Shown here: positions 1 through 7,114 of the stretch, in pieces
Layout of the letters: each line of letters starts with the position of its first letter
Position numbering within the stretch: position 1 is the stretch's first letter
Source of the DNA: Alphaproteobacteria bacterium UBA6347
Lineage (GTDB): Bacteria; Pseudomonadota; Alphaproteobacteria; CAAGCB01; CAG-977
Direction of reading: 5' to 3'
Assembly (NCBI GenBank): GCA_002440235.1
Contig: DJRZ01000002.1
Span: 1-8,297, forward strand
Length of the DNA: 8,297 nt
Notes under the pieces: model-generated
Database searches by the model: none
Told to the model about the DNA's origin: nothing
The model's input: the letters and a program-made list of their open reading frames with translations, nothing else
Made by a program: the position numbers and the translations under genes

Positions 1-265
1 CGGAGCGCGGTGCCTTGTCCAACGCGGACATTTCGCCGAAAAAGTTGCCCGCCTCTATGTCGTCCAGACGCACCTCGCGCCCGGACAGCGTGTAGATCAA
101 AACGCAGACGCTTCCCTTCGCGACGAACAGAATGTCGGTGTTGACGTCTTCGCGGTTGATGATTTCCTGCCCCGTCTTGTACGTTTTCCAACGCAGACAC
201 GGATCGGTTTCCTTTCTAAATTCCTCCGAAGTTCCTTCGAACAGCGGAATCGCGTCAATTTTCAA
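1..265 (-). CDS. Cyclic nucleotide-binding domain protein, N-terminal 88 residues (partial)
   Basis: The gene runs off the left edge of the window, so only the first 88 residues are visible. They form most of a cNMP-binding beta-barrel of the CRP/protein kinase A regulatory type: the strands around residues 28-72 (with ILFVAKGSV at 45-53) lead into the phosphate-binding cassette GNFFGEMSALDKAPRS at 73-88. Glu78 and Arg87 are nine residues apart, as in the cassette of protein kinase A, where these residues contact the ribose 2'-OH and the cyclic phosphate. Ligand binding therefore looks intact. Start choice: TTG at 265-263 is the first usable start codon after an in-frame stop that lies inside the purU 3' end. 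It has an exceptionally good ribosome binding site five bases upstream, and no in-frame ATG precedes residue 79. The C-terminal part, which could be a helix-turn-helix, a cyclase or nothing more, is outside the window, so the protein cannot be called a transcription factor. It is probably co-transcribed with purU. Confidence 0.85.
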   Translation of the reverse strand, partial: MKIDAIPLFEGTSEEFRKETDPCLRWKTYKTGQEIINREDVNTDILFVAKGSVCVLIYTLSGREVRLDDIEAGNFFGEMSALDKAPRS

Positions 266-269
266 TGTT

Positions 270-277
270 CCCTCCTC
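270..277 (-). promoter_or_regulatory. Ribosome binding site of the TTG-started cNMP-binding gene
   Basis: Read on the minus strand this is GAGGAGGG, a near-perfect anti-Shine-Dalgarno match, with the AGGAGG core five bases before the TTG start. It overlaps the purU stop codon (278-276), so ribosomes ending on purU sit directly on it, which favours translational coupling. It is the main reason for accepting TTG as the start. An ATG overlapping the purU stop opens only five codons and is rejected. Confidence 0.8.
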
Positions 278-1145
278 ATTTGAAAATCACGGTGCGGCGA
301 CCGTTCAGCAGAACGCGGCGTTCCGTGTGATAACGCACGGCGCGCGCCAAAACGATGTTTTCCAGATCTTTGCCGATCGCGACCAGTTGTTCGGGCGTGT
401 TCGTGTGGTCGACACGTTCGACCGCCTGTTCGATGATCGGTCCTTCGTCCAAATCGGCGGTGACGTAATGCGCCGTCGCCCCGATCAGCTTCACCCCGCG
501 TTCGTAAGCCTGATGGTAGGGCTTCGCGCCCTTGAAGCTGGGCAGAAACGAATGGTGGATATTGATGCAGTGTCCCGTCAGCGCGCCGCACATGTCGTCG
601 GACAGGATCTGCATATAGCGCGCCAAAACGACCAGATCGATATGCAATTCATCTTTCAGCGCCAGAATTTTGTTTTCCTGCGCGCGTTTTTCTTCGAACG
701 TCGATCCTTTGGGCAGCGGCAGGTAGAAATAAGGGATTTTGTGCCATTCGACGAAATCGCGCATGTCCTCGTGGTTGGAAACGACCCCCGCGACGTCGAT
801 GTTCAGCAACCCCGCGCGGTAACGGTACAGCAAATCGTTCAGGCAGTGGCTTTCTTTGGACACCGCCAGCAGCAGACGCGCGGGACGGTCGCCGTTGTGC
901 AGTTTCCAATTCATTTCAAATTCGCCGGCGACGGGTTTGAAACGCTCTTTGAACCGTTCGCGGACGCTTCCGTCCGTTTCCGTGGTGAAAACGATGCGCA
1001 TGAAAAACAGCTTGCTCAGCGCGTCGCCGAACTGCGCCGCCTCGGTCACAAAGCCGCCCTGTTCGGCGATGAAGCCGAAAACGCGCGCCGCGATCCCCTT
1101 TTTATCGGGACAGGTGATTGTCAAAATATGCGTTTCTTTGTTCAT
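276..1145 (-). CDS. purU: Formyltetrahydrofolate deformylase PurU
   Basis: A cytosolic enzyme that hydrolyses 10-formyltetrahydrofolate to formate and tetrahydrofolate, balancing the one-carbon pool and supplying formate. It has 289 residues; the E. coli enzyme has about 280. Residues 5-85 form an ACT-type regulatory domain (ITCPDKKGIAARV at 10-22). Residues 90-289 form the formyltransferase-fold catalytic domain. The catalytic Asn, His and Asp are all present: Asn195 and His197 in NIHHSFLPSFKGA (195-207), and Asp233 in DEGPII (233-238). The 36-residue spacing from His to Asp equals that in the related PurN transformylase. The ACT domain and the hydrolase-type catalytic region favour PurU over PurN. 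The ATG start has only a weak ribosome binding site, and an in-frame stop lies four codons upstream. The gene follows mfd by 43 bp with no terminator in between, and precedes the cNMP-binding gene by 10 bp, so an operon is likely. In other bacteria the ACT domain senses methionine and glycine; here that is only assumed. Confidence 0.95.
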   Translation of the reverse strand: MNKETHILTITCPDKKGIAARVFGFIAEQGGFVTEAAQFGDALSKLFFMRIVFTTETDGSVRERFKERFKPVAGEFEMNWKLHNGDRPARLLLAVSKESHCLNDLLYRYRAGLLNIDVAGVVSNHEDMRDFVEWHKIPYFYLPLPKGSTFEEKRAQENKILALKDELHIDLVVLARYMQILSDDMCGALTGHCINIHHSFLPSFKGAKPYHQAYERGVKLIGATAHYVTADLDEGPIIEQAVERVDHTNTPEQLVAIGKDLENIVLARAVRYHTERRVLLNGRRTVIFK

Positions 1146-1189
1146 TTCAAAACCGATCCAATGCTTTAAGTTTATCTTTTAACACATTG

Positions 1190-4100
1190 TTATTGTTTGC
1201 TTTCCGTTGCGATAGCCGCCATCTTCGCCATCAATTTCCGCATGCCTTTCAGCCTGTCTTCGGGAATGTCCCAGACGCGCTTGTACACGATTTTCTGATC
1301 GGGACGCAGCTTTGCCGCACCGTTGTTCTGCGCTATAAATTTAACAAGTCCCGCGGGATTTGGAAAGACATTATTTCGCAAAGTGATGACGGCGCCTTTC
1401 GGTCCGGCTTCGATCTTTTCGACGTTGGCTTTGCGGCACAGGACTTTGATCGCGATGATTTCCATCAGGTTTTCGACCTCGGGCGGCAAAGCGCCGAAAC
1501 GGTCGGTCATTTCCGCGGCGAACGCTTCGATTTCATCGGTTTCCGTGATTTCGGCAAGCCGTTTGTACAGCCCCATGCGAATGCCCAGATCGCGCACATA
1601 GGTTTCGGGGATCAAAACGGGCATGCCCGCGCTGATTTGCGGCGACCAGTTTTGTTCCTTTTCTTCGTCTTTAACGCCGTTTCCGGCTTCGGCGACGGCT
1701 TCTTCCAACATTTTCTGATACAGTTCGACGCCGACCTCTTTGATGTGTCCGGACTGTTCCTCGCCCAGCAGATTGCCCGCGCCGCGAATGTCCAAATCGT
1801 AGCTGGCGAGCGTGAACCCCGCCCCCAGCGTGTCCAGTTTCTGCATGACCTCCATGCGTTTCAGGGCGGTTTTGCCGACTTTCTGTCCGGCGGGCAAGGT
1901 CAAATAGGCGTACCCGCGCAGTTTGCCGCGCCCGACGCGTCCGCGCAGCTGGTAAAGCTGAGCCAGCCCGAACATATCCGCGCGGTGAACGATCATCGTG
2001 TTGACCGACGGCATGTCCAGCCCCGATTCAATGATCGTCGTCGACAGCAGAACGTCGTATTTTTTATCGGCGAAGGCGGTCATGATGTCTTCCAATTCCT
2101 TGGGCGTCATGCGTCCGTGCGCGGCGACGACCTTGATTTCCGGCACCAGGACTTTCAGCTTTTTCATCACTTCGTCCATATCGGAAATGCGCGGACAAAC
2201 GTAAAAAGTCTGCCCGCCGCGCATGCGTTCGCGCATCAACGCTTCGCGAATGACGACGGGATCGAACGGCAGAACGAACGTGCGCACCGCCAGACGGTCG
2301 ACGGGCGGCGTGGCGATGACGCTCAATTCCCGAACGCCGGTCAGCGCCATTTGCAGGGTGCGCGGAATGGGCGTCGCCGTCAGCGTCAGCACATGGACGT
2401 TCGCGCGCAACTGTTTCAGCCGTTCCTTGTGCGCGACGCCGAAATGCTGTTCCTCGTCCACGATCAGCAATCCCAAGTTTTTGAACGTCAGCGTCTTTGC
2501 CAGCAAAGCGTGCGTGCCGACCGCGATGTCCGCCGTTCCGTCCGCCAGCTCTTTTTTGATTTGCGCCGCCTGTTTCGCGCCCGTCAGCCGCGACAGCTGG
2601 ACGACCCGCAGCGGAAAGCCCGCCAGACGTTTGGCGAATGTTTCATAGTGCTGACGCGCCAACAGCGTCGTCGGCACGACGACGGCGACCTGAACGCCGT
2701 TCATCGCGGCGACGAAAGCGGCGCGCAGGGCGACTTCGGTCTTGCCGAAACCGACGTCGCCGCAGACCAGACGGTCCATCGGGCGACCTTTGGTCAAATC
2801 GGACAGAACGTCGTTGATGCTTTTTTCCTGATCTTCGGTTTCCGTATAGGGAAAGCGGGCGCAGAAATCGTCGTACACGCCGACGGAAACGGGCAGAACG
2901 TCGGCTTTTTTCAAATAGCGTTCCGCCGCGACCTTGATCAAAGCGTCCGCCATGTCGCGAATGCGTTTTTTCAGTTTCGCCTTGCGCGCCTGCCACGCCG
3001 CGCCGCCCAGCTTGTCCAGCGTGACGCCCGCCTGTTCCGAACCGTAGCGGGACAGGACTTCGATGTTTTCGACGGGGACGAACAGCTTGTCGTCGTCGGC
3101 GTACACCAAACACACGCAATCGTGCGGCGCGCCGCCGACCTGCAAAGTCGCCAGCCCGCTGTACCGCCCGATGCCGTGGTCGATATGCACGACCAGATCG
3201 CCCTCGTTCAGCGCGGAAACGTCGGATATGAACTGATCGCCGCGTTTTTTGCGCTTGACGGAACGGATCAGCCGGTCGCCCAGAATGTCGGATTCGGACA
3301 CGACCGTAACGTTTCCGATTCTGAATCCCTGATCCAGCGGCAGAACGGCGAAAGGCGTCCCGTCCGTCGTTTTCAGCGCCCGATCCCAGGTGTCGACCTC
3401 CGTCGCGACGGCGGCGCGCTCCTTTAACAAAGAAATCAGCCTTGCCCTCGAACCGTTTGAAAAAGCGCACAAAACGACTTGTCTTTTCTTTTGACGCTCG
3501 GCGACGACGAACTTGCGCACCTCGTCGTAAAGGTCGATGTCCGGAACGGCGCGTTCGGGGGCGAAGTCCCTGCCCGCGCGTCCGCCCGCGTCGACGACGT
3601 CGACGCCGGATTCGATTTCGGGCGCGGCGAACGGGAACAGACGGTAGACCGCCCGCGTCGACAGCAGACGGTCCAGCTCCGCCTTGTCCAAAAACATGCG
3701 GCTGACGGGAACGGGGTGATAGACCATGCCGCCCTCCGCCAGACCGTTTTGTTCGGCGTCTTTGCGCGCCTGATAAAACTCGCCAATCTGTTCAATGCGG
3801 GAATCGACCGCCTCGTCCGCCTGATAGTCCAGCGAAACGGCGGCGTCCGGCGCAAAGGCGAACAACGTGTCCATGCCGTCGTGGAACAACGGCAGCCAGT
3901 GTTCCATGCCGACGAAGCGGCGTCCTTCGGAAACGCTTTCGTACAGAACGTCCTGCGCCCCCATGCCGAACAGTTCGCGGTAATTCGTGCGGAAACGGGA
4001 CACGGCGTCGGGGTCGAGGGCGACCTCGCTGACGGGTTTGAAGACGAAACGGTCGATTTTTCCCGTCGTCCTTTGGGTCATGGGATCGAACGTGCGGATC

Positions 4101-4657
4101 GTTTCCAGATCGTCCCCGAACAGGTCAAGGCGCAAAGGCTCCGGCGTTCCGGGGGCGAACACGTCGATAATGCCCCCGCGCACGGCGTATTCGCCCGCCT
4201 CCATCACCTGTTCGGTGCGCTGATAGCCGTTCTTTTCCAGAAAAGCGTGAAAAGCCCGTTCGTCAAAGGTTTTGCCCGCTTCGGCGGTCAGCGACGCTTT
4301 GAAAAAATCGAACGGCGGGACGCGCTGCAAAACGGCGTTGGCGGTCGTGACGATCAGCCGCGGAGCTTTGCCCTTTCCCGCGTGCAGACGCGACAACGTT
4401 TCCAACCGCCGCGCCACGACATCCGTGTTCGGCGACACGCGGTCGTAAGGCACGGTGTCCCACGCGGGAAAAGCCAGAACGTCCAGATCGGGCGCGAAAA
4501 ACGCCAGCTGATCCAGCAAAGCCGACAAACGCGTGTCGTCGCGGCAGACGTGCACGGCGTCGCCCGTTTGCCGCGCCATTTCCGCCAGAACCAAAGCCGC
4601 GGCGTTGTCGGGAACGCCCGCCAGCAGATGCTTTTCGGGATTTTTCGAAAACTTCAT
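1190..4657 (-). CDS. mfd: Transcription-repair coupling factor Mfd
   Basis: An ATP-driven DNA translocase that pushes RNA polymerase stalled at a lesion off the template and recruits UvrA for nucleotide excision repair. The 1155 residues match the usual length (1148 in E. coli). Domains in order: a UvrB-like N-terminal region (about 10-340, with PAWDTVPYD at 64-72 and GGIIDVFAPG at 161-170); the RNA polymerase interaction domain (about 480-545, starting near DLVVHIDHGIGRY at 487-499); helicase lobe 1 with Walker A GDVGFGKT (633-640), DEEQ (734-737) and TATPIPRT (760-767); lobe 2 with QLRGRVGRG (903-911); the RecG-like translocation motif (about 930-972, ending in DIRGAGNLLGEEQSG); and the C-terminal autoinhibitory domain (about 1010-1110). 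I chose the ATG at 4657, because an extension to an ATG at 4711 would add 18 hydrophobic residues not found in the family and fill most of the recG spacer. Its ribosome site GGAG is ten bases upstream, rather far. No mfd promoter could be assigned with confidence. Confidence 0.97.
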   Translation of the reverse strand: MKFSKNPEKHLLAGVPDNAAALVLAEMARQTGDAVHVCRDDTRLSALLDQLAFFAPDLDVLAFPAWDTVPYDRVSPNTDVVARRLETLSRLHAGKGKAPRLIVTTANAVLQRVPPFDFFKASLTAEAGKTFDERAFHAFLEKNGYQRTEQVMEAGEYAVRGGIIDVFAPGTPEPLRLDLFGDDLETIRTFDPMTQRTTGKIDRFVFKPVSEVALDPDAVSRFRTNYRELFGMGAQDVLYESVSEGRRFVGMEHWLPLFHDGMDTLFAFAPDAAVSLDYQADEAVDSRIEQIGEFYQARKDAEQNGLAEGGMVYHPVPVSRMFLDKAELDRLLSTRAVYRLFPFAAPEIESGVDVVDAGGRAGRDFAPERAVPDIDLYDEVRKFVVAERQKKRQVVLCAFSNGSRARLISLLKERAAVATEVDTWDRALKTTDGTPFAVLPLDQGFRIGNVTVVSESDILGDRLIRSVKRKKRGDQFISDVSALNEGDLVVHIDHGIGRYSGLATLQVGGAPHDCVCLVYADDDKLFVPVENIEVLSRYGSEQAGVTLDKLGGAAWQARKAKLKKRIRDMADALIKVAAERYLKKADVLPVSVGVYDDFCARFPYTETEDQEKSINDVLSDLTKGRPMDRLVCGDVGFGKTEVALRAAFVAAMNGVQVAVVVPTTLLARQHYETFAKRLAGFPLRVVQLSRLTGAKQAAQIKKELADGTADIAVGTHALLAKTLTFKNLGLLIVDEEQHFGVAHKERLKQLRANVHVLTLTATPIPRTLQMALTGVRELSVIATPPVDRLAVRTFVLPFDPVVIREALMRERMRGGQTFYVCPRISDMDEVMKKLKVLVPEIKVVAAHGRMTPKELEDIMTAFADKKYDVLLSTTIIESGLDMPSVNTMIVHRADMFGLAQLYQLRGRVGRGKLRGYAYLTLPAGQKVGKTALKRMEVMQKLDTLGAGFTLASYDLDIRGAGNLLGEEQSGHIKEVGVELYQKMLEEAVAEAGNGVKDEEKEQNWSPQISAGMPVLIPETYVRDLGIRMGLYKRLAEITETDEIEAFAAEMTDRFGALPPEVENLMEIIAIKVLCRKANVEKIEAGPKGAVITLRNNVFPNPAGLVKFIAQNNGAAKLRPDQKIVYKRVWDIPEDRLKGMRKLMAKMAAIATESKQ

Positions 4658-4664
4658 TTTAAAC

Positions 4665-4692
4665 TTGCTCCGTATCACAAGATAAATACAAT
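4665..4692 (+). promoter_or_regulatory. Putative sigma-70-type promoter of recG in the divergent spacer
   Basis: TTGCTC (4665-4670) and TACAAT (4687-4692) are separated by 16 bp and match the -35 consensus at 3 of 6 and the -10 consensus at 5 of 6 positions. Transcription would begin near 4699, giving a leader of about 36 nt before the recG ATG. The whole mfd-recG spacer is only 78 bp (4658-4735) and AT-rich, so a promoter must lie here or inside mfd. The -35 element overlaps the complement of the mfd ribosome binding site (4668-4671). A matching minus-strand promoter for mfd was looked for and not found convincingly. Confidence 0.5.
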
Positions 4693-4735
4693 AGGACAAA
4701 AAGAAAATCACCTTTTATTTTTCAGGAATCCGCCG

Positions 4736-6826
4736 ATGCGCCCCGAAATTCTGTTTCCCTTTTTCGCTCCGTTGGACAGTTTGCCGGGGATCGGCAAGAA
4801 AACGGCGGTTTTGTGCGAAAAGCTGTGCGGATCGACGGTCGCGGATTTGTTGTTTCACATGCCGACGGGGTACATCGACCGCCGAATGAAAACGAAAATC
4901 GCCGACGCGCCCGAAAACGCCGTCGTCACGATCGAAGTCGAAGCCGTCCGCCACATCGCTCCCGCTACGCGCAAAAGCCCCCACCGCGTCGTTTGCCGCG
5001 ACGACACGGGGACGATCACGGTCGTGTTCTTTCACGCTTTCGGCAACTATCCGGCGCAGGTTCTGCCCGTCGGGGAACGCCGATTCATCAGCGGCAAAGT
5101 CGAACGGTTCGGCGCGGGAAACGCGCAGATTCAGATGCCGCACCCCGATTATATCGTTTCCGAAACGGAATTCGGCAAAATCCCGCAAATCGAGTGCGTC
5201 TACCCCCTGACGGCGGGACTTTCGGGCAAAATTTTGAACAAAGCCGTTCGTACCGCCATCGAAAAAATGCCCGTTTTGCCTGATTGGCAGGACCCCGCCA
5301 TGACGGAACGCGAGGGGTGGACGGATTTTCAAACCGCGCTGAAAACCGTTCATTTTCCGCAAACCGACGCCGATTTGCAAAACTGCCGGTCGGCGAAACA
5401 GCGTCTGGCGTACGACGAACTGCTGGCGAACCAGTTGGCTTTGGCGTTGGTGCGCCGCAGTTTGCGCCGCGTCGCGGGACGGTCGATTCACGGAAACGGC
5501 AAAATCAGAAAAGCGGTGCTTGACGCTTTGCCGTTTTCGCTGACCGGCGCGCAAATCCGCGTGTTAAAGGAAATCAACGCGGATATGGATTCGCCGCTGC
5601 GGATGCTGCGGCTGGTTCAAGGCGACGTCGGATCGGGCAAAACGATGGTCGCGCTGTTTTCGATGCTGAACGCGGTCGAAACGGGGGCGCAGGCGGCGTT
5701 AATGGCGCCGACGGACATTCTGGCGAACCAGCATTTCAATTCGATATCGAAAAACGCGGCGGCGGGCGGCGTGAACGTCGTGTTGCTGACGGGGCGCGAC
5801 AAGGGACGAAAACGGCAGGAGGTTTTGGATCAAATCGCGTCGGGCGCGGCGCAGATCGTCATCGGCACGCACGCCCTGTTTTCCGACGACGTCCGGTTCA
5901 AAGACCTTGCCCTGACCGTGGTTGACGAACAGCACAAATTCGGCGTGCATCAACGGTTGAGTCTGTCGGAAAAGGGCAACAGCGCGGACATGCTGGTGAT
6001 GACGGCGACGCCGATTCCCCGCACGCTGGCGCTGACGTATTACGGCGACATGGAATCGTCGCAGATCGACGAACTGCCGCCGGGGCGAAAACCGATCGCG
6101 ACGCGCGTCCTGCCCGCGCAAAGACTGGACGAGGTCGCCGCCGCCCTGCGCCGCACGCTGGCGGAGGGAAACAAAGTGTACTGGGTCTGCCCGCTGGTCG
6201 AGGAAAGCGAGAAAATCGACCTTGCCGCAGCGGAGGATCGTTTCGAATACCTGAACCGCCTGTTCCCGAACCGCGTCGGGTTGGCGCACGGCAAGATGAA
6301 AGGCGCGGAAAAGGACGCTGTCATGCAAAAATTCGCGGGCAAGGAATTGGACGTTTTGGTCGCGACGACGGTGATCGAGGTCGGGGTCGACGTTCCCGCC
6401 GCGACCGTCATGGTGATCGAACACGCGGAACGGTTCGGGCTGGCGCAGCTGCACCAGCTGCGGGGGCGCATCGGGCGCGGGGATCGGGCGTCGACGTGTC
6501 TGCTGCTGTACGCTGATCCGCTGGGTCAAACGGCGAAAGCGCGGTTGACGGCGATGCGGGAAACGCAGGACGGCTTTAAAATCGCCGAAGAGGATTTGAC
6601 CCTGCGCGGCGCGGGCGAAGTACTGGGGACGAAACAGAGCGGCGTTCAGGAATTTAAAATCGCCGATTTGGCAACCGACCGCGATTTGCTGACCATGGCG
6701 CAAAACGACGCCAAATATATAATGAACATCGATCCCGAATTGAAAACGGAACGGGGCAAGGCGTTGCGGACGCTGTTGTACCTGTTCGGCAAGGACGAAG
6801 CCGTCAAAACCCTGAAAGCCGGATAA
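4736..6826 (+). CDS. recG: ATP-dependent DNA helicase RecG
   Basis: A monomeric double-stranded DNA translocase that regresses stalled replication forks and unwinds branched DNA such as D-loops, R-loops and Holliday junctions. It has 696 residues (693 in E. coli). An N-terminal helical part (1-60, with LDSLPGIGKKTA at 13-24) is followed by the OB-fold wedge domain (about 60-155, with GKVERFGAGNAQIQMPHP at 120-137). Helicase lobe 1 carries Walker A GDVGSGKT (296-303), DEQH (397-400) and TATPIPRT (423-430). Lobe 2 carries QLRGRIGRG (574-582). The translocation motif lies around 605-640 (DLTLRGAGEVLGTKQSG at 620-636). The residue after DEQH is Lys401 where family members usually have Arg, a conservative change. 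The start is ATG 4736, with AGGA eight bases upstream. The frame stays open far upstream (to 3479), but that part is antisense to mfd and unlike any RecG N-terminus. Transcription diverges from mfd; the nearest strong terminator downstream is at 6958-6983. Confidence 0.97.
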   Translation: MRPEILFPFFAPLDSLPGIGKKTAVLCEKLCGSTVADLLFHMPTGYIDRRMKTKIADAPENAVVTIEVEAVRHIAPATRKSPHRVVCRDDTGTITVVFFHAFGNYPAQVLPVGERRFISGKVERFGAGNAQIQMPHPDYIVSETEFGKIPQIECVYPLTAGLSGKILNKAVRTAIEKMPVLPDWQDPAMTEREGWTDFQTALKTVHFPQTDADLQNCRSAKQRLAYDELLANQLALALVRRSLRRVAGRSIHGNGKIRKAVLDALPFSLTGAQIRVLKEINADMDSPLRMLRLVQGDVGSGKTMVALFSMLNAVETGAQAALMAPTDILANQHFNSISKNAAAGGVNVVLLTGRDKGRKRQEVLDQIASGAAQIVIGTHALFSDDVRFKDLALTVVDEQHKFGVHQRLSLSEKGNSADMLVMTATPIPRTLALTYYGDMESSQIDELPPGRKPIATRVLPAQRLDEVAAALRRTLAEGNKVYWVCPLVEESEKIDLAAAEDRFEYLNRLFPNRVGLAHGKMKGAEKDAVMQKFAGKELDVLVATTVIEVGVDVPAATVMVIEHAERFGLAQLHQLRGRIGRGDRASTCLLLYADPLGQTAKARLTAMRETQDGFKIAEEDLTLRGAGEVLGTKQSGVQEFKIADLATDRDLLTMAQNDAKYIMNIDPELKTERGKALRTLLYLFGKDEAVKTLKAG

Positions 6827-6831
6827 AAGTG

Positions 6832-6860
6832 TTGATTTCCGGCGAAAAATCAGGTAAAAA
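6832..6860 (+). promoter_or_regulatory. Possible promoter of a short terminated transcript
   Basis: TTGATT (6832-6837) and TAAAAA (6855-6860) are exactly 17 bp apart, each matching consensus at 4 of 6 positions, just beyond the recG stop codon. A transcript starting near 6867 and ending at the terminator would be about 115 nt and would contain the 15-codon ORF. Matches of this quality occur by chance in AT-rich DNA, so this is tentative. Confidence 0.25.
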
Positions 6861-6898
6861 ATATCGTTTTTTTCAATTTTTAACCGGAGCGTCGCGCG

Positions 6899-6946
6899 AT
6901 GAAAATCGATTTCGCGGGTGAATTTATCCCCTACGTTCGCATGTGA
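6899..6946 (+). CDS. Possible 15-residue small ORF or leader peptide
   Basis: The ATG opens 15 codons (MKIDFAGEFIPYVRM) and ends at TGA, followed at once by a second TGA. A GGAG ribosome-site match (6886-6889) lies nine bases upstream, a usable spacing. Twelve bases after the stop comes the stem of a strong terminator. The arrangement of ribosome site, short ORF, tandem stops and terminator fits either a small-protein gene or a leader peptide, or it may just be the 3' UTR of recG. The peptide has no run of one amino acid of the kind seen in amino-acid attenuators, and I do not recognise it. A 15-codon ORF by itself has little statistical weight. Confidence 0.25.
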   Translation: MKIDFAGEFIPYVRM

Positions 6947-6957
6947 TGACTGCGATC

Positions 6958-6983
6958 AAAGCCCCGCGAGCGCGGGGCTTTTT
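6958..6983 (+). terminator. Strong intrinsic terminator
   Basis: GCCCCGC (6961-6967) and GCGGGGC (6972-6978) form a perfect 7-bp GC stem around a GAGC loop. The flanking AAA and TTT extend it to 10 bp, and the run TTTTT (6979-6983) gives the U-tract. It would end recG transcripts, or a separate short RNA, 132 to 157 bp after the recG stop, and would shield the downstream surface protein gene from read-through. The AAA before the stem gives only a short tail on the opposite strand, so it acts mainly on the plus strand. Confidence 0.92.
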
Positions 6984-6998
6984 CAATTTCGCCGCCAA

Positions 6999-7032
6999 AA
7001 ATAAACGCGTTTCGGAAAATCGAAATAAACGC
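6999..7032 (+). repeat. Pair of 10-bp direct repeats
   Basis: AAATAAACGC occurs at 6999-7008 and again at 7023-7032, 24 bp from start to start, in the AT-rich upstream region of the surface protein gene. This could be a paired protein-binding site or a relic of a small duplication. The repeat is visible; any function is inference. Confidence 0.45.
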
Positions 7033-7057
7033 ATCAATCATAGCGTGTTTTATTGAT
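7033..7057. repeat. Imperfect inverted repeat upstream of the surface protein gene
   Basis: ATCAATCATA (7033-7042) and TTTTATTGAT (7048-7057) pair at 8 of 10 positions around a 5-bp centre, with perfect outer hexamers ATCAAT and ATTGAT. It directly abuts the second direct repeat. It might be an operator. It is not an FNR box, since the half-sites point the other way from TTGAT-N4-ATCAA. Confidence 0.3.
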
Positions 7058-7086
7058 AAAAATAACGGACTTTTTACAAAAAACGC

Positions 7087-7114
7087 TTGCGCGCCCGTTC
7101 AAACGGTGTATGAC
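7087..7114 (+). promoter_or_regulatory. Tentative promoter of the surface protein gene, with palindrome in its spacer
   Basis: TTGCGC (7087-7092) and TATGAC (7109-7114) are 16 bp apart and match consensus at 3 and 4 of 6 positions. Between them lies CCGTT-CA-AACGG (7095-7106), a perfect 5-bp-arm palindrome where a repressor or activator could bind. Initiation would fall near 7121, leaving a leader of about 32 nt before the ATG. The assignment is weak, but the downstream gene needs a promoter after the terminator at 6958-6983. Confidence 0.25.

Noticed and set aside
132..1169. A 345-codon plus-strand frame opposite purU and the cNMP gene.
   Set aside because: Antisense shadow of two clearly recognised genes, with no recognisable protein features.
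1180..1192. A TAACA/TGTTA hairpin at the mfd stop codon.
   Set aside because: Five A/T-rich pairs and no U-run downstream; too weak for a terminator and probably chance.
1118..3427. A 769-codon plus-strand frame opposite mfd.
   Set aside because: It is a shadow. Strong codon bias in mfd avoids TTA, CTA and TCA, leaving the antisense frame open; the product is Gln/Arg/Phe/His-rich with no domain.
4658..4711. An 18-residue hydrophobic N-terminal extension of Mfd that resembles a membrane segment.
   Set aside because: Mfd is cytosolic, the extension is not part of the family, and it is encoded in AT-rich spacer DNA that must carry promoters.
3479..4735. The recG frame is open for 419 codons upstream of the chosen start, which would give a 1115-residue protein.
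   Set aside because: This stretch is exactly antisense to mfd, has no RecG-like sequence, and ATG 4736 has a ribosome site and gives the family's normal length.
6818..6843. A GCCGGA/TCCGGC inverted repeat spanning the recG stop codon, as a terminator.
   Set aside because: The loop is 14 nt and no U-tract follows; the terminator at 6958-6983 is far better.
6856..6873. An A6/T7 self-complementary stretch, as a bidirectional terminator.
   Set aside because: The stem is only A:T pairs around a 5-nt loop and would be unstable; it is more likely AT-rich promoter-flanking DNA.
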